From: Okapia johnstoni
Taxonomy: Eukaryota > Chordata > Mammalia > Artiodactyla > Giraffidae
Reading direction: 5' to 3'
DNA length: 64,000 nt
Assembly: GCA_024291935.2 (NCBI GenBank)
Contig: CM044316.1
Location: 77,206,501-77,270,500, forward strand
Shown here: in pieces, positions 11,745 to 28,377 of the stretch
Numbering within the stretch: position 1 is the stretch's first letter
Layout of the letters: every line of letters begins with the position of its first letter
Notes under the pieces: model-generated
What the model was told of the DNA's origin: nothing
The model's database searches: none
The model's input: the letters and a program-made list of their open reading frames with translations, nothing else
Position numbers and translations under genes: made by a program

Positions 11745-13599
11745 CAACAGTGATGATAATTCAGTTTTATTTAATTAGCATGGACTGAATGCCTAGTAAG
11801 TGTAAAAAAAAAAAACTAACTGCAGATAGAAATGGGATGCGAAGAAATGCTTCCTGATTCTAAGATCAACATTCCTGCCACAAAATCATGCTACTTCATT
11901 TAATACAATGGGTAGCCTTCTACCAAATGGGAAAAAGGAGAGGAATAACTACACACAGGGAGTTTTAAAAGAAAGAAAAAACAGAACAACAGAACAGAAA
12001 AAATGCAAACTCTCTGAATCATTAAAGATTTAAAAAAAAAAGGAGGGAAAGGTTGACATCAGCTCTTTGATCATCCTTAATGCTTAATGTCCATGTTGGA
12101 GTTTTCATGGCATATAATCAGCTCAGCTATAAACTCAGAGTACAGACATAATGAGACAAATGGGAATTAGACGATGAGAATGTAGGACTATTTCAGACAC
12201 TGGGTTCAAGCTCTAGGACAGTGTGTTTAAATTTGACTCTTTAAGCCACCTAAAGCTCTGTGAAGACACAGGATGATCGACATTCAAAAACCACTTAGTT
12301 TTAGTTTGCTGAATAGCCACATACCATGATAGACCATTTTCAATTATAAGATAGTTCAGAAAGTGTGTATGAATTCAGAGAATGTTGAGACCCCAAGCTT
12401 TGCAATACTGAGAATTTAATCTTTCATTTGAAAGAATAAAATCTACCCAGTTAAGTTCCCATTACAGACTTCATAATGAATTCTACTTATTGCTTCCTGG
12501 ACCTATCAATTCCGCTAATAGATGAATATCTCTTCTGAATCATAACTTAAGAAGAAATGTTACTATTTTACCAATGATATTTATATCAGAAACAATGAGC
12601 CCACACTGCGAGGATACATTGGTCATTTATGCATAACAATTGAAATTCTGGGGAAAATATCAAAGATAATAAAAATAAATACAATATTAAGACACAATTA
12701 TATGCTTTTCATTTTGGACAAATCAATGGGAGTAGAACAGAGCTCTAATTTTTACAGTGCAATGGGCAGGGGCTGGGGGCAGCAACCAACAAAATGTCAA
12801 GTAACATTCTACAGATCATAGGAAGCAAGATTTTATGGGTTCCCAGTTAATCTGGCAAAAATATAAAATAAAAACAACTGATTTCTGAAGCATTTATACC
12901 GATTAGAGTCCAATGTAAAAAATAGTTCTATTGACCTAATTTGGGATATTCAAAAGTATTATTTGCAGTCACTTTGCAACATATACATGTATCAAAAGTC
13001 ATTGTTATACTACAACTTTACATGAATTATATCTCAACTTAAAAATATTACTCAGCTTACACAAAGTACAAACCCTTTTGCATTTAATATAATCCTTGAT
13101 ACAAAGACAACATGCTTAACCAGTTAGTAGTTACAATCATCCTTCTCTCAAAATTTGCTTTAAAAGGCTAAAAAAACTAAGTCCACCACTTCAATTAACC
13201 AGTGGCTTCTATAAATTCATAGTATACTTAGGGAGAATTCAAGTTTAAAAAGAGTGAAATCAATAGAATTTCAGAAAGACACACTAGTCCATCTAACATG
13301 AATTCTATTCCTTTCCCTCCATACAACTCTGCTATACAATCTTTGAAAATCAAAATAACTTTAATTGTAACTTTCATAATATAACTTTTAAAGTAATGGT
13401 TATAAATAACAGGTGAGATTTTTTCAAGTCCAACATGTGAGAACTTTCATATACAAAATAAATGTCATACTTCACTGTAATCTTGTTATAAGATACTTAT
13501 TTTAGTAATGCTGATATCTCAAGATATACTTGGTATGCTTCTTTTGGAAATACACATGAACTATCATTAGGATATATTCACAATTCTTCAAAGACCTTT
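11745..13599. other. Non-coding downstream flank
   Basis: AT-rich sequence with no conserved frame. No young repeat is recognised; a G-rich patch lies near 12766-12782. Confidence 0.4.
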
Positions 13600-13618
13600 A
13601 TCCAACTTAAGTACTTAT

Positions 13619-13624
13619 TTTATT
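13619..13624 (-). terminator. Candidate polyadenylation signal AATAAA
   Basis: First canonical hexamer downstream of the TMEM161B stop, about 1.68 kb away. It is one candidate among several weaker hexamers and no strong GU-rich element was verified. Confidence 0.3.
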
Positions 13625-14164
13625 ACTCAGTCTTATTCAAAATATCAGCTATTTTCAAAATATTTAATCTATGCCAAAAGATAGGAATTTGCTGTACTGA
13701 GATTATTCAAATGAATATGAACCACAAGGCTTGAAAGTAATGCCAAAAGAAGAGTCTCAAAACTGCTTTCTATAGTGGCAATAGCACTGAAAGATAACAC
13801 ATAGCCTCAGAAGACAGTTAAATGCAAGAATATTTATCAATAAATTCTGTTCATTTGGGCAGGGGAGGAACCTGTTTATCTCTTATATTCAGTCCCTATG
13901 TAAAAAAGCATTCAAAAAATTTACTTTTTTCCCCATTTTTTTGAATTTCTCAAATTACTTCAATTTCTGTCCTATAAAGTAAAAACAATGCGAATAAAAT
14001 CACTACAAAATTAAAACAAGTCCTATATAAGACAGATTTAAGTGATACCAGATTTGTCTGGAATGGGAAAGGTTCTAATTTTTTTTTTTAATGATAGAAA
14101 AAGAATTTTAGTTGGGGAGCAATCACCTAAGTATTTATAAAATCGGAAGTACTTTTGACACATG

Positions 14165-14245
14165 TGTGTGTGCTAAGTCACTTCAGTCGTGACTCTTTGC
14201 GACCCTACAGATGTTCTCCAGGCAAAACCATTTCCTTCTCTAGAC
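14165..14245 (-). mobile_element. Bov-A/Bov-tA SINE fragment
   Basis: About 80 nt match the reverse of the Bov-A unit ('cttcagtcgtgactctttgcgacc', then 'ttctccaggcaa'). There is an internal deletion. It lies in the probable TMEM161B 3' UTR. Confidence 0.75.
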
Positions 14246-14424
14246 TTTTACACACAGGCAACACAAACTGCTTACTCAGATGGATTTTCAAAATGTATTT
14301 TAATCTCATTCCAGAAAGAAAGAAAATTTCTAGATACAAACACATCTCATTCAATCACATTTTAGCATACATTCAGCAACTTAAAATATTATAAGAATCC
14401 AACATTTTCATCTTTTATAATCTC

Positions 14425-14470
14425 AATATATTATATATTTAATATATAATATATATATGTACAATACATA
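14425..14470. repeat. AT-rich simple repeat
   Basis: A tract of alternating TA with short interruptions, within the probable 3' UTR. Confidence 0.8.
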
Positions 14471-15299
14471 CAGGTAGTCAGCAGGATTACAAAGTAATTT
14501 TTTAAAAGTCTGATCAACATTGATAAATACTTTTGGACTATTAAAAAGAACTATACTTAGGATCATAGAATAAAATAAAATATGGGCGGTCCAAACCTAA
14601 TGGCAAGACTGTAAATGTTCATGTAGCCAATCATCTAAAAGATCCCTCAAATTGGATAGAATGCATTTTAAAGCAATACTCTCGCTACTCTCAAGCAGCA
14701 GTACTTGTAAATATTAAGCATGTACAACTCCATTAAATTTAAAATTTCTACGCAGCTTTCTTTACTGTAATATACAGTAGCTATTTCTTCCTTTCTGTTG
14801 GATTTTGCCGTTGTTGCTGTTTGAAGAGTGACTGGTATATTACCAACAGAAGTGACTTTAACTCCCTTCCCTCCCCTAAAGCATGGCTCAGTTTGAAGAC
14901 TGTTCTATAGGCAGCTACTACGAATATTAACAGTACCTTAATACCATTAAGAGAACCAATCAATAATTGGAGTCATATGAGAAGTTTCAAAGACTGATGG
15001 AGGTTTCTGTAAACCAAGGTCATCGGAAGTATTACACCTGCAGATAGCCCTCTCACATCCCTTAATACAAGGAGTTAAAATTTCAATACCATAATATAGC
15101 AGTTAACAATCTATTCTATAATTTAAAATATTAATACCATTAATCCACCCTGAGAATACAGAGGAAGTATTTAAAACAAGATATTCTGATATGGTTTCTT
15201 TCCTTTGTATTTGCTTTCTTCTGGTTTTCGTTGGCCCTTCAAGGGTACGATATTTGAATTCAAAGTGTGACTTTGATATCCGTTTTTGTCAACTGAGAT

Positions 15300-15656
<357 letters not shown>

Positions 15657-16681
15657 TTATATTTCAAATTAAGAAGAAGAAGTTTAGTGGCACAACAAAT
15701 TATTTTATGTTGAAAATAAAGGAAAATAATAAGCTTTCTACACACGTAGGGAAAATTCACTTAACTTGACCAGACTATAATCTAACTTTATCCTACACAT
15801 AAAAGCCAAAAACTAATTTACTTTTAATTAACTGCATTAAAATCTGGTAAAATAACAGAAACATTCTCTTCCCTGTGTAATCCATGAATCAACTACCTCT
15901 ATGGGAGTGACAGGGACAGAGTCTGTAACTTCTTAGAATCTTCTCTACCTCTAGAATATCAGACTAATTTCTTTCTCAGAAACTATCGATGATAATGTGA
16001 GAGACTATTAATAGCATCCAGAAATTTTTTCATCATATACTTTCCTATATTGATAGGATATGAGTCATATAATTTACCACTGAGCTACTCTTTTATGTTC
16101 CATAGATTCCTAAAAGATTATTTACATCTATCATCAGCTCTACAGTATCCTAAGTCCTCCCAACAATGCTTTTAACTCTTTTGGGCTTCTAAAACCCCCA
16201 TATTGGCAGACTGCCAGATCTAAGCAAAGACATAATCAACTCGGTAATAGATAATTCTTGAGTGACACCACAGAGGGGCTTGATTGCTTAGTGAACAGAC
16301 TTATAGAAGAACTTTGTTCTGCCACCGAGAAATCTTTATTCTATCCATGTTAAGTTGTCTGAAATAGAACTCACCAAAAGATTCTACAATTCATAAATTT
16401 AAAAGTACCTCATAATAATTTAAACGTTATGCACTAACACAATCTTAAAATACAAAATATTAAGATAAAAAGTGCTCACTCAAGTTACTCAAAATTAACC
16501 TTTAGCAAACAATTCTTTTAACATTATAAAACCACATGGGTCTGAGTTTTCAAAATCAAGAAGATAAACCAATGAATCAACTTCTAGAGCTTAAAGGCTC
16601 CCATGTTTCCTCGTAAAACTTCTAATAAGAGAATCCATTTTAAGAGGCCTATTTCTTTGTACCTAACAGAAAACATTATTA

Positions 16682-16873
<192 letters not shown>

Positions 16874-17827
16874 TTATGAATGAGTTAAACTTTCATATCA
16901 AACTGAATCGCTTAAAAGATAAATAATCCTTCCATGGGAAGAAAGCTAACTGGAAATAAATTTGTACTTCATTATAAATGTCCCCAGACTGACTTCAGAA
17001 AGACTCAGTTTGAAGGTTCTTTAAAATATGAAAAAAGCATTAAGTCCCTTAAAAATAGTTAAGTGATTAATACAAACTGGAGAAACAAAATCACTGAAAT
17101 TCAAATGGCATATATTCACTTATTTCAAATATAAAACAAAATGCTAAAATCTCTGAAGACAAGACACCTAAATATCAAAGTAAATAACAATAAGAGTCAT
17201 ATATGAACATTAACCCCTCATAAATAAAAATATTAATCCCTATTTACATTAGACTGAAGTAAAATCCAAAGTATAAAAATACATGAAAGGTAAAACATAA
17301 AAAGTTACTTGCATCTTGATAGATTCGAGATGAAATTCAAGAGTAAAAAATAAGAGGATCTGACACCATGTTTCTTTAAAAAGACCTGATCAGGTTATAG
17401 GTCTAGTCCATTACAACGCTGGATGGGTTCCTAGCACCTTCCTTCTCTGGAATCTCCATTAAGTTAAAATTTATGTTCCATGTTCAAGTACTTGGATTAA
17501 TGTTAAAAGGAGTACATTTAGTCACTAAACTAGTATTTCCTATTCTTTAAGTCACAAAAGCTATACAATATACTGTGATGTCTTTCAGATCAGTTACGGG
17601 AGTCCCATTTAGCAAATGCAGATATACCACAGCTTTGTAACCCAAACTGTATGATACTTAAAGTACTTAAGGCAGGAAGGGGAACTGAGACCCTTTCTTC
17701 ACCTAACACCAAAATCAGATCAATGTCTCTGACATCTGTCAGTTTAAGATTATTCTGTCTGTTCATAATAAGAATATCATGGAATGAAACTACTACTGAA
17801 GGAAATCAAACAGTTTTATTTTTGTGC

Positions 17828-18029
17828 ATGTGGAGCTAGTTGCTTCAGTTGTGTCCGATCCTTTGCAACCGTATAACTGCAGCCTGCCAGGCTCTGCTGT
17901 CCATGGGATTCTCCAGGCAAGAACACTGGAGTGGGTTGCCATGCCCTCCTCCAGGGGATCTTCCCAACCCAGGTTTGAATCTGGGTCTCCTGCATTGGCA
18001 GGTGGGTTCTTTACTGCTAGCACCATCAG
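17828..18029 (-). mobile_element. Bov-tA SINE in TMEM161B intron 10
   Basis: The plus strand reads the reverse of a Bov-tA ('agttgcttcagttgtgtccg' to 'ggttctttactgctagcacc'). It is inserted in the same orientation as the gene. Its right edge is about 39 nt from the donor of exon 10 at 18069. Confidence 0.9.
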
Positions 18030-18054
18030 TATTTGCTATTTTTCATTTTGATTA

Positions 18055-19536
<1,482 letters not shown>

Positions 19537-19678
19537 AGTCAGTTCAGTTCAGTCGCTCAGTCGTGTCCGACTCTTTGCGACTCCATGAACCGCAGCACGC
19601 CAGACCTCCCTGTCCATCACCAACTCCCAGAGTCCACCCAAACCCATGTCCATCGAGTCGATGATGCCATCCAGCCAT
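19537..19678 (-). mobile_element. BovB LINE 3' terminus, 142 nt
   Basis: Only the last ~142 nt of BovB, starting with the repeated CAGTTCAGTTCAGTCGCTCAG-type end. Strongly 5'-truncated. Confidence 0.92.
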
Positions 19679-20349
19679 GAAGACAGCTAGTATATATATT
19701 TTGAGGATGACAGGTAATAGAAAGGAAGGGAATGGTATGAGGCAGTGAATCAAAAAATATTTGCCCTGTTTATGAAGAGTTCAGGATTTAGGTAATATCC
19801 TACTAATAGTTATCTAGTTAGTACCTCTAATTCAGATTGCTTACAATTAACTTCATAAGGATTTGGTAAGTTGATATGATGGGGTATCTCAGGAAAGAGT
19901 GAGCTGGGGCAAAATATGCAGGTAAAGAAAAGGCAGAAGAAATTTCTCCAAATTCTTGAAGCCATTCTAGGTTTCACTGTACATGTTCTCTTTTGGTTTT
20001 TTTTAAGGGGTTATAAGCACACATGGACTCGGCCTGCATTTCATTTTTTGATGCCCAAGCAGAACACATGGATGGATGAGTTTAAATACATTTCTGGGTT
20101 GAAACTACATTCTAACCATTTTTGCTTCTCACTACAAATAAAGGCCTTTGACCAACCATTTAGTCCAGGTGACAGATGAAGGACCTGGGTTAATGGGCAG
20201 CCATTCTTTCTCAATGTATCACATGGGCTTTGGATTTTAAACAAAAATTAAAAACCACTGCTGTCTAATCACTTAATGTAATGATCTAACAAATAAAAAA
20301 GGAATAAAATGGAGCACAGATAAGACTATAATTTTGTTTCCATCATTTA

Positions 20350-20466
20350 CCAAACAAGAATACTGGAGTGGGTTGCCATTCCCTTCTCCAAGGGATTTTC
20401 CTGACCCAAGGATCAAACCTGAGTCACCCACATTGCACTGCAGGCAAATTCACTACCTTAGTCTAG
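20350..20466 (-). mobile_element. Bov-tA SINE fragment
   Basis: Reverse of the middle and tRNA-like part of Bov-tA ('gaatactggagtgggttgcc' to 'gcaggcaaattcactacc'). The 3' half is missing. Confidence 0.85.
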
Positions 20467-20744
20467 AACCCTACAATCCTTAGGATTAACTTTTAAATAC
20501 TCAGAGTGACCCTGTCAAGTTGAAATTACCATTAAAGCTTACTTATGTGGGGAAAAAATGTTATGACTTCAAAGTATATTTTCTTAATTCAATAAGGTTA
20601 AATGTCAAAAAAAAAAAAAAATCATGGTCATCACTGATTCTACACTTATTCCAACACAAACCTGTACCAGGATCTAAAAGAAATACATAATGCAAAATGT
20701 GTGGAATCAATGACTAGTCAAGTTTACTATTTTAATTTTGATAA

Positions 20745-20975
20745 GGTAAAGCAGTGGAAGGAACATTTATTAAGCACTTACTTCAGGCCAGTTGCATTAC
20801 ATGTGTTCTTTCATTTAATTCCAATGATAACCTTGTGAGGTAGATACTATTATCTTCATTTTCCAGATGGGGAAACAGAGGCTCAGTGAAGTTAAATAAT
20901 CTCTCTCAAGTGACAGTTTTAGTGAGGATCAGAACTGGGGTTTGAACCAGCTCTGCCTGAATCTTTTCATTACTC
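20745..20975 (-). mobile_element. MIR SINE
   Basis: Contains reverse MIR core strings: 'catttattaagcacttac', 'aaccttgtgaggtagatac', 'cagatggggaaacagagg', and the right arm 'gggtttgaaccagctctg'. Well preserved for its age. Confidence 0.85.
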
Positions 20976-21710
20976 TAATATAGTTCCACAAGGCTAATGA
21001 GTTAACATATCAAATACAGTTACTAATGCCTTTTAACAAACTGTTCGTTTCCTTCGTCTTCTGTTAAAGTACAGTTGTCTGATTGGGGAATATGACCTAC
21101 TATTAGATAACAATGTTAAGGCTTTATTTTTAATTTTGATAGGTACGACAACACTGTCATGTAGAAAAATATCTTTATTTTTTAGAGAGGCATACTGAAG
21201 TTCTTAGGGGTAAAAAAGTTATGCTTCTGATTTACTTGAAAAGATACTTTATCAAAAAATAAAATAAAAAACAGTGAATATAGAAAATATTAATAACTCT
21301 TAAGGGGCTGAATATATGAACTTCCATTTATAAAGTTTTCCCTCTATAATTTTCACAATTAGAAAATAACAGAAATGCACAAAGTGTCTTAAAAATAAGC
21401 CCTATTGAAAAACAAAAGCAAAACCTCAGATATCAACTGAATGTCAAGTGAAAAAGCAGAAAAACTTACAACTGTACAAGATAATATAAGTGCAGAGTAA
21501 TAATAATTCACAACCATTATTGAAGATCACCAAAAGTTTAAATGATGACCTGCAATTTCCATTTTATGATACATTTATAAACATTTCTATTAATGTTTTA
21601 AAAATACAGTCTTTATATTATAATTAAAAACATGAACACAGTAAAAAACATTTTAGAAAAGTTTTGATTACATAATAAAATAAAAATTAGCCCCCAAATA
21701 CCCATACTTA

Positions 21711-21872
<162 letters not shown>

Positions 21873-21969
21873 CTAATAAACTACAGAAACTTGGGACTTA
21901 AAAAATGAAGGTAGGAACTTATTTTCAGTATTCTACATTAAGGTATTGTTGCCACCATTATTTTATATT

Positions 21970-22155
21970 GATCATTCTCACTCAACACTGATTTGAGCCC
22001 TTATAAAAACACCTCATTATTTTAATATTTCAGATGAGAACATTTAGATTGAGGAAAGTTAAATGATTTGCACATGGTAATATTACAGGTGAGAAAGAGA
22101 TCAAGCACTAAAATCTACATCTGTTCACTCCCATTCTAGTGTTCTTTAACAATCT
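21970..22155 (-). mobile_element. MIR SINE, degraded
   Basis: Diverged copy of the same plan as the MIR at 20.8 kb: 'cagatgagaacatttagatt', then 'gttaaatgatttgcacatgg'. It lies in intron 8. Confidence 0.55.
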
Positions 22156-22737
22156 CCTACTGTATCCCTGATTTACTACACCAGTACTTAAATGATTCTC
22201 TAAATAATCAATGAGTCCAATGAATTTTCAGGATAGGAGTCATCTTTTGATATTTTTCAGTCCAGCAGACAAAGTGGCTTCTGATTACTTACAAGTAAGA
22301 GACCTATACAAGGTCCAAAATATCAGACGGGATATGGCAGGTGGAAGGCACTGCACCAACTTATAAATGAGGAAACTTTCAATATGTAATGATCATGCAC
22401 AATGTTTTAAATAATTATTAAAATCACAAATGATTCACATTTTTATTTGTTCTTAAAGAATTATGAACATATCTGAAATGAATTTCCCTACCCTATACAA
22501 ACCAGGAGAAATTTACATTACTCCTACAAGGCAATATACCCAATACAGCAAAAGGTTTCAGGTGTGAGATGTAACGTCATTGTTAACTGTTGCCCCAAGT
22601 CTGTACCCTACAGAGACAGATGACTGATAAAGACTGTCCTTCTTTCAGAAAAACGTTCTTTAGACTATTTTATTACCATGTACTGTTTCCATTACAAACC
22701 ATGTAAGGAAGAAAGATTAAACTGGAGGGTTTAAAAT

Positions 22738-22763
22738 ACACACACACACACACACACACACAC
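22738..22763. repeat. (AC)13 microsatellite
   Basis: A pure dinucleotide run of 26 bp in intron 8. It could be polymorphic. Confidence 0.97.
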
Positions 22764-23340
22764 TTTAAAATGCCACCATAGTGCAAGCGATAGTGATTTC
22801 TGTGAGTAACGGCTGGATCAGGAGACCATGAAGACCTACCTGACCAGGGAGAGGTGGAACTCTGGTTCTAAGCTCTGGCCCTAAAGCAAGTACTACTGCC
22901 TGGCCACGGGGGTGAGGAGAATGCAGCTCTTTGTGCCAGTCTGCTGCTCTCACTACAAAACCAGCTTGCCACACCCTGGATCCGGGCAGAGTGCTACAAC
23001 ACAATGTGTGTGTGTGTGTGAGGGGGCCGTTTGTAATACACGGAAAATCAAACTCCAGATTCCCAAAGGGAAAAATCGTAAGAAGCTATATTTTTCTGAG
23101 AAGGAAAAGAAAATGTGCCCCCCATCCCCCCAACCCTCAGTGTCTCCCAAACTACCACTAAATGCTTTAAATGTTTTTATAAAGTGATTCTTTCATCCCA
23201 CAGCCTGGGTAAACCATCGGGTGCGGGGGAAGAAAGCAGCAGTATTAGGTATGCAGTGTTGCTAGGGAACACTCTAGTATCAAGGAGCAGCCCACAGCGG
23301 TTTCAGTAGCTGGTGAAGGGCTCCCCTCCACCCACCCTTT
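22764..23340. other. Locally GC-richer, repeat-free block in intron 8
   Basis: Composition is higher in GC than the surrounding intron and no repeat is recognised. Several overlapping short frames occur on both strands, but none has domain structure or splice context that I can support. A second short (TG)n lies near 23005-23020. Confidence 0.4.
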
Positions 23341-24752
<1,412 letters not shown>

Positions 24753-25181
24753 TCAATTACTTTATAAATCACAATAACACAAGTAATACAAAGTAAACTC
24801 CTACAGACAGTTCTTATTCTACCACCATCTATAAGGGATTTTGGTGAATTATGAACTTAATCAGACATCTCTTAAGCAACAGTTTTAACAATCTTACCTA
24901 CATATTCAACAAAAAATAACATGTGACTCATACGAATTTCGTTTACTGTCTGATGGAAGAGGAATTAAGTTAAATAAGGGCAAATTCAAATCAGAATTCT
25001 ATAAAAGATACTAAGTTTATACAAATGTAAAAAATATGAGTAAGGATATTCTAAAAGAGACAGTCCTACTTAAAGAAGAACTCTTTTCACTGATTAAAAT
25101 CAAAAACTACTTACAGTAAGTGCTATTTTACTAAAAATGGAAAAATTTAACTTGAATAATACTTAATTAAAAAAAAACTTA

Positions 25182-25322
<141 letters not shown>

Positions 25323-25608
25323 TTAAATTCTGAAGTGACAAGCTTAGCTCTTTCATGTGCTAATTAGTATGTCATAATGCAATAAAATTTAGTTATTAAG
25401 AGAAATAGCCTTTGAAAACATCCCTGTGATATCTGTACATTCCATATAATTTGCATTAAAATCTGTATCTTTATCTACGTGAGTAAACATTAGCATTAGA
25501 AACAATTATTTAAGTTTAAGGAAAAAATGAGGAGGGGAGAGCATTTTTGGAAAAAGGAAAAACTTAGCTAAAAAAAAGATCTTAAGAATAATAAAAGTTA
25601 ATTATTTA

Positions 25609-25863
<255 letters not shown>

Positions 25864-26492
25864 TTAAACACAACCATCTCTACAGGACTTGAACTCCAAT
25901 AAAATCTGACTACAACATCCATTTTGATTCTACAATATTTATCTACAAGGTGCCTTTTGGAAGCAAGTGAAAAACTAACGAAAATCTGAGTAGTCTTTCA
26001 GAATATAGGACATAAAAACAAAGCAAATCTAAGTGAAGTTTGTAACATTTTTAAACTAATAAAAAATGCACATATACATACCACACTGTAATTAGGAAAA
26101 GAATGTATTTCCAGTTTCTCTAACTCAAATTCATTAGGAGGTTATTACAATAATTTTATGAAATAGGGTCTTGGTGACATGAAAAGCATCTTAGGGAACT
26201 GCTTTTTATTGGGCGTGATTGTCAAGTAGTTTATATTTAGAATTAAACACACATCACAGGAATCATCTGTAAATCATCCACTAATTTAAACTCTGAGAAT
26301 TACAAAAAGTTTTTGTAACAGTCATTGGTAAGCTTCAGTACAAAAACTGAGCATCTGGGATCACCATTTCACACTATGATGAAACAAAAAACAGGTTTCA
26401 GTTGAGTACTCAAAATCAACCAAAGACTCAACATGCTCATCTATTTTAAAATATTTAAATTTTATATGAAAATGCTAAATACATTATTTTAT

Positions 26493-26527
26493 CTGCTGCT
26501 GCTGCTGCTGCTGCTGCTAAGTCGCTA
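26493..26527 (-). repeat. (CTG)8 with a stub of Bov-A2
   Basis: Eight CTG units are followed by ctaagtcgct, the 3' boundary of a Bov-A2 in reverse. Nothing more of the SINE remains, so this is either an extreme truncation or a deletion remnant. Repeat length may vary between animals. Confidence 0.8.
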
Positions 26528-26692
26528 ATTAATCAAATCAATATCAATCAGTGGATGATCCATAGCTAGAATCCAGATTTCCATTATATCAAACTGTTCT
26601 CCTGGAAAGCATAAACCCACCCAACAAAATAAGTTGTTTGGCCAAAAAAATCTAGAAAACCAACTTTTACATAAATTATATGTCAAGCATGG

Positions 26693-26829
26693 AAAATAAT
26701 AACAGCTGTCATTTAGTACTTGGCAAGTGCTAAGCATTAGCAATTATTTCATTTCATCCTTACATTAGCCAACTATTATCACTACTTTTTCAGATTTAAA
26801 AAAACTGTGGCACAGACAGGTTCAGACTT
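26693..26829 (-). mobile_element. MIR SINE, left half of a split copy
   Basis: Reverse MIR up to 'ggcacagacaggttcagac'. The same MIR resumes at about 28378 ('ttgaccaagatcatacagct'), 1.55 kb away, after the Bov-tA/L1 composite. Confidence 0.75.
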
Positions 26830-26949
26830 TTCAGGTGGCGCCAATGGTAAAGAACCTGCCTGCCAATGCAGGAGACGTGAGACAAGGGTTTGATCCCTGG
26901 ATCGGGAAGATTCCCTGTAAGAGGGTGTGGGAATTCACTTTAGTCTTCT
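26830..26949 (+). mobile_element. Bov-tA SINE, 5' half of a split copy
   Basis: Covers the tRNA-like part and the start of the Bov-A unit, ending at 'attcactttagtcttct'. The 3' half resumes at about 28259 with 'attcaccccagtattct', an imperfect 17-bp repeat that fits a target duplication of the L1 between them. Confidence 0.85.
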
Positions 26950-27451
26950 TTTATTTTTATTTTTTATGTTTTTTTAACACCAAAAACATTTTGTATTGGG
27001 GTATAGCAGTTAACCCCAATTAATTATAGCATTATCACAAATAATGTTGTGATAGTTTAAGGTGAACAGTGAAGGGACTCAGCCATACATATACATGTAT
27101 CCATTCTCCCTCCCATCCAGGCTGGCACATAACATTGAGCAGAGTTCTGTGTGCTATACAATAGGTTTTTGCTGGTTATCTATTTTAAATATAGTGGTGT
27201 GTATGTTACCTTTCCACAGTCCTTAACTATCTCCTCCCCCCAGCAACCATGAGTTTGTTTTCTAAGTTCATGAGTCTCTTTCTATTTTGTAAGTAAGTTC
27301 ATTTGCATAATTTCTTTTCCGATTTCACATATAAAGGATGTCATATGATATTTCTTCTTCTCTGTCTTACTTCACTCAGTATGACACTCCAGGTCCATCC
27401 ATGTTGCTGCAAATGGCCTTATTTGATTCTTTTTAAGGGCTGAGTAATATT

Positions 27452-27453
<2 letters not shown>
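26950..27453 (-). mobile_element. L1 3' end, minus part of an inverted copy
   Basis: Starts with a T-rich tail and reads the reverse of a ruminant L1 3' UTR, then the ORF2 end ('ccatccatgttgctgcaaat', 'ggctgagtaatattcc'). It is followed directly by a (TG)n tract and then by L1 in the opposite orientation. Confidence 0.88.

Positions 27454-27498
<45 letters not shown>
27454..27498. repeat. (TG)22 microsatellite at the L1 inversion junction
   Basis: An uninterrupted 45-bp TG run lying exactly between the two oppositely oriented L1 parts. A plus-strand frame starting here with alternating Cys-Val is an artefact of the repeat. Confidence 0.97.
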
Positions 27499-27500
<2 letters not shown>

Positions 27501-28151
27501 ACAACATCTTCAGAACTAGAACAAAAAAATCTCAAAATCTGTATGGAGACAAAGAAGACCCTAAATAGTCAAAGCAATCTTGAAAAGAAAAACAGAGCTG
27601 GAGGAATCAGGCTCCCTGACTTCAGACTATACTACAAAGCTACAATCATCAAAACAGTATGGTACTGGCACAAAAATAGAAATACAGGTCAATGGAACAG
27701 GACAGAACACCCAGAAATAAGCCCATGCACCAAAACAACAAATTAATCTATGACAAGGGAGGCAAGACTACACAATGTGGAAAGACAGTCTCTTCAAAAA
27801 ATGGTGCTGGGAAAACTGGACAGCCACATGTAAAAGAATGAAATTAAATCATTCCTTAACTCCATGCACAAAAATAAACTCAAAATGGATTAAAGAAATA
27901 AACGTTAGTTGGGCACTATGAAACTATTAGAGAAAAACATAAGCAGAACACTCTCAGACATAAATCACAGCAAAATCTTTTTTAAGCCATCTCCCAGAAT
28001 AATGGAAATAAAAGCAAAAATAAACAAATAGGACCCACTTAAACTGAAAAGCTTTTGCACAGCAAAGGAAACAATAAACAAAACAAAAAGACAACACACA
28101 GATTGTGAGAAAATATTTGCAAGTGATGTGACTAATATGGGATTAGCTGCC
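27499..28151 (+). mobile_element. L1 ORF2 segment, plus part of an inverted copy
   Basis: ORF2 sequence in plus orientation, from 'agaactagaacaaaaaaatc' through 'ggtactggcacaaaaata' to 'agtgatgtgactaatatggg'. Frames are broken. It represents the region upstream of the minus part, so together they look like a 5'-inverted (twin-primed) L1 with a junction deletion. Confidence 0.85.
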
Positions 28152-28227
28152 TGATCTTGGGTAAGTGCGTGCATGCATGCATGCAAAGTCACATCAGTCA
28201 GGTCTGACTCTTTGTGACCCCATGGAC
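28152..28227 (-). repeat. Inverted duplication, left arm (Bov-tA tail plus MIR flank)
   Basis: These 76 nt are the reverse complement, at about 85-90 percent by eye, of 28319-28390. The arm holds the Bov-tA 3' tail, its GCAT-type simple tail and the first bases of the MIR flank. Confidence 0.85.
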
Positions 28228-28261
28228 AGAGGAATGGATAAAGAAGATGTGGTATATATAT
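28228..28261 (+). mobile_element. Short L1 segment between the inverted arms
   Basis: 'aatggataaagaagatgtgg' followed by a TATA run is L1 ORF2 3' sequence. It lies just before the second half of the Bov-tA. Confidence 0.7.
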
Positions 28262-28377
28262 TCACCCCAGTATTCTTGCCTAGAGAATCTCATGGACAGA
28301 GGTGCCTGGCAGGCTACAGTCCATGGGGCCACAAAGAGTCAGACACAACTGACGTGACTTTGCACGCACACATGCAC
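28262..28377 (+). mobile_element. Bov-tA SINE, 3' half of a split copy
   Basis: Continues the Bov-tA of 26830-26949 ('cagtattcttgcctagagaa' to the 'gactttgcacgcacacatgc' tail). Confidence 0.88.

Larger units (their letters stand above)
13600..15299 (-). other. TMEM161B: Probable TMEM161B 3' UTR
   Basis: This stretch follows the stop codon on the minus strand. It is AT-rich and lacks young repeats except a short Bov-A piece near 14.2 kb. The first perfect minus-strand AATAAA after the stop is at 13624-13619. ATTAAA variants occur nearer the stop, for example around 14438-14443 and 14298-14303. Which signal is used cannot be told from sequence alone, so the left limit is a guess. Confidence 0.4.

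Noticed and set aside
22765..23309. Cluster of short frames on both strands in a GC-richer patch
   Set aside because: Open frames are expected from base composition, and none joins the TMEM161B reading frame with usable splice sites.
27459..27746. 95-codon plus-strand frame beginning with alternating Cys-Val
   Set aside because: It is a translation of the TG microsatellite running into L1 sequence.
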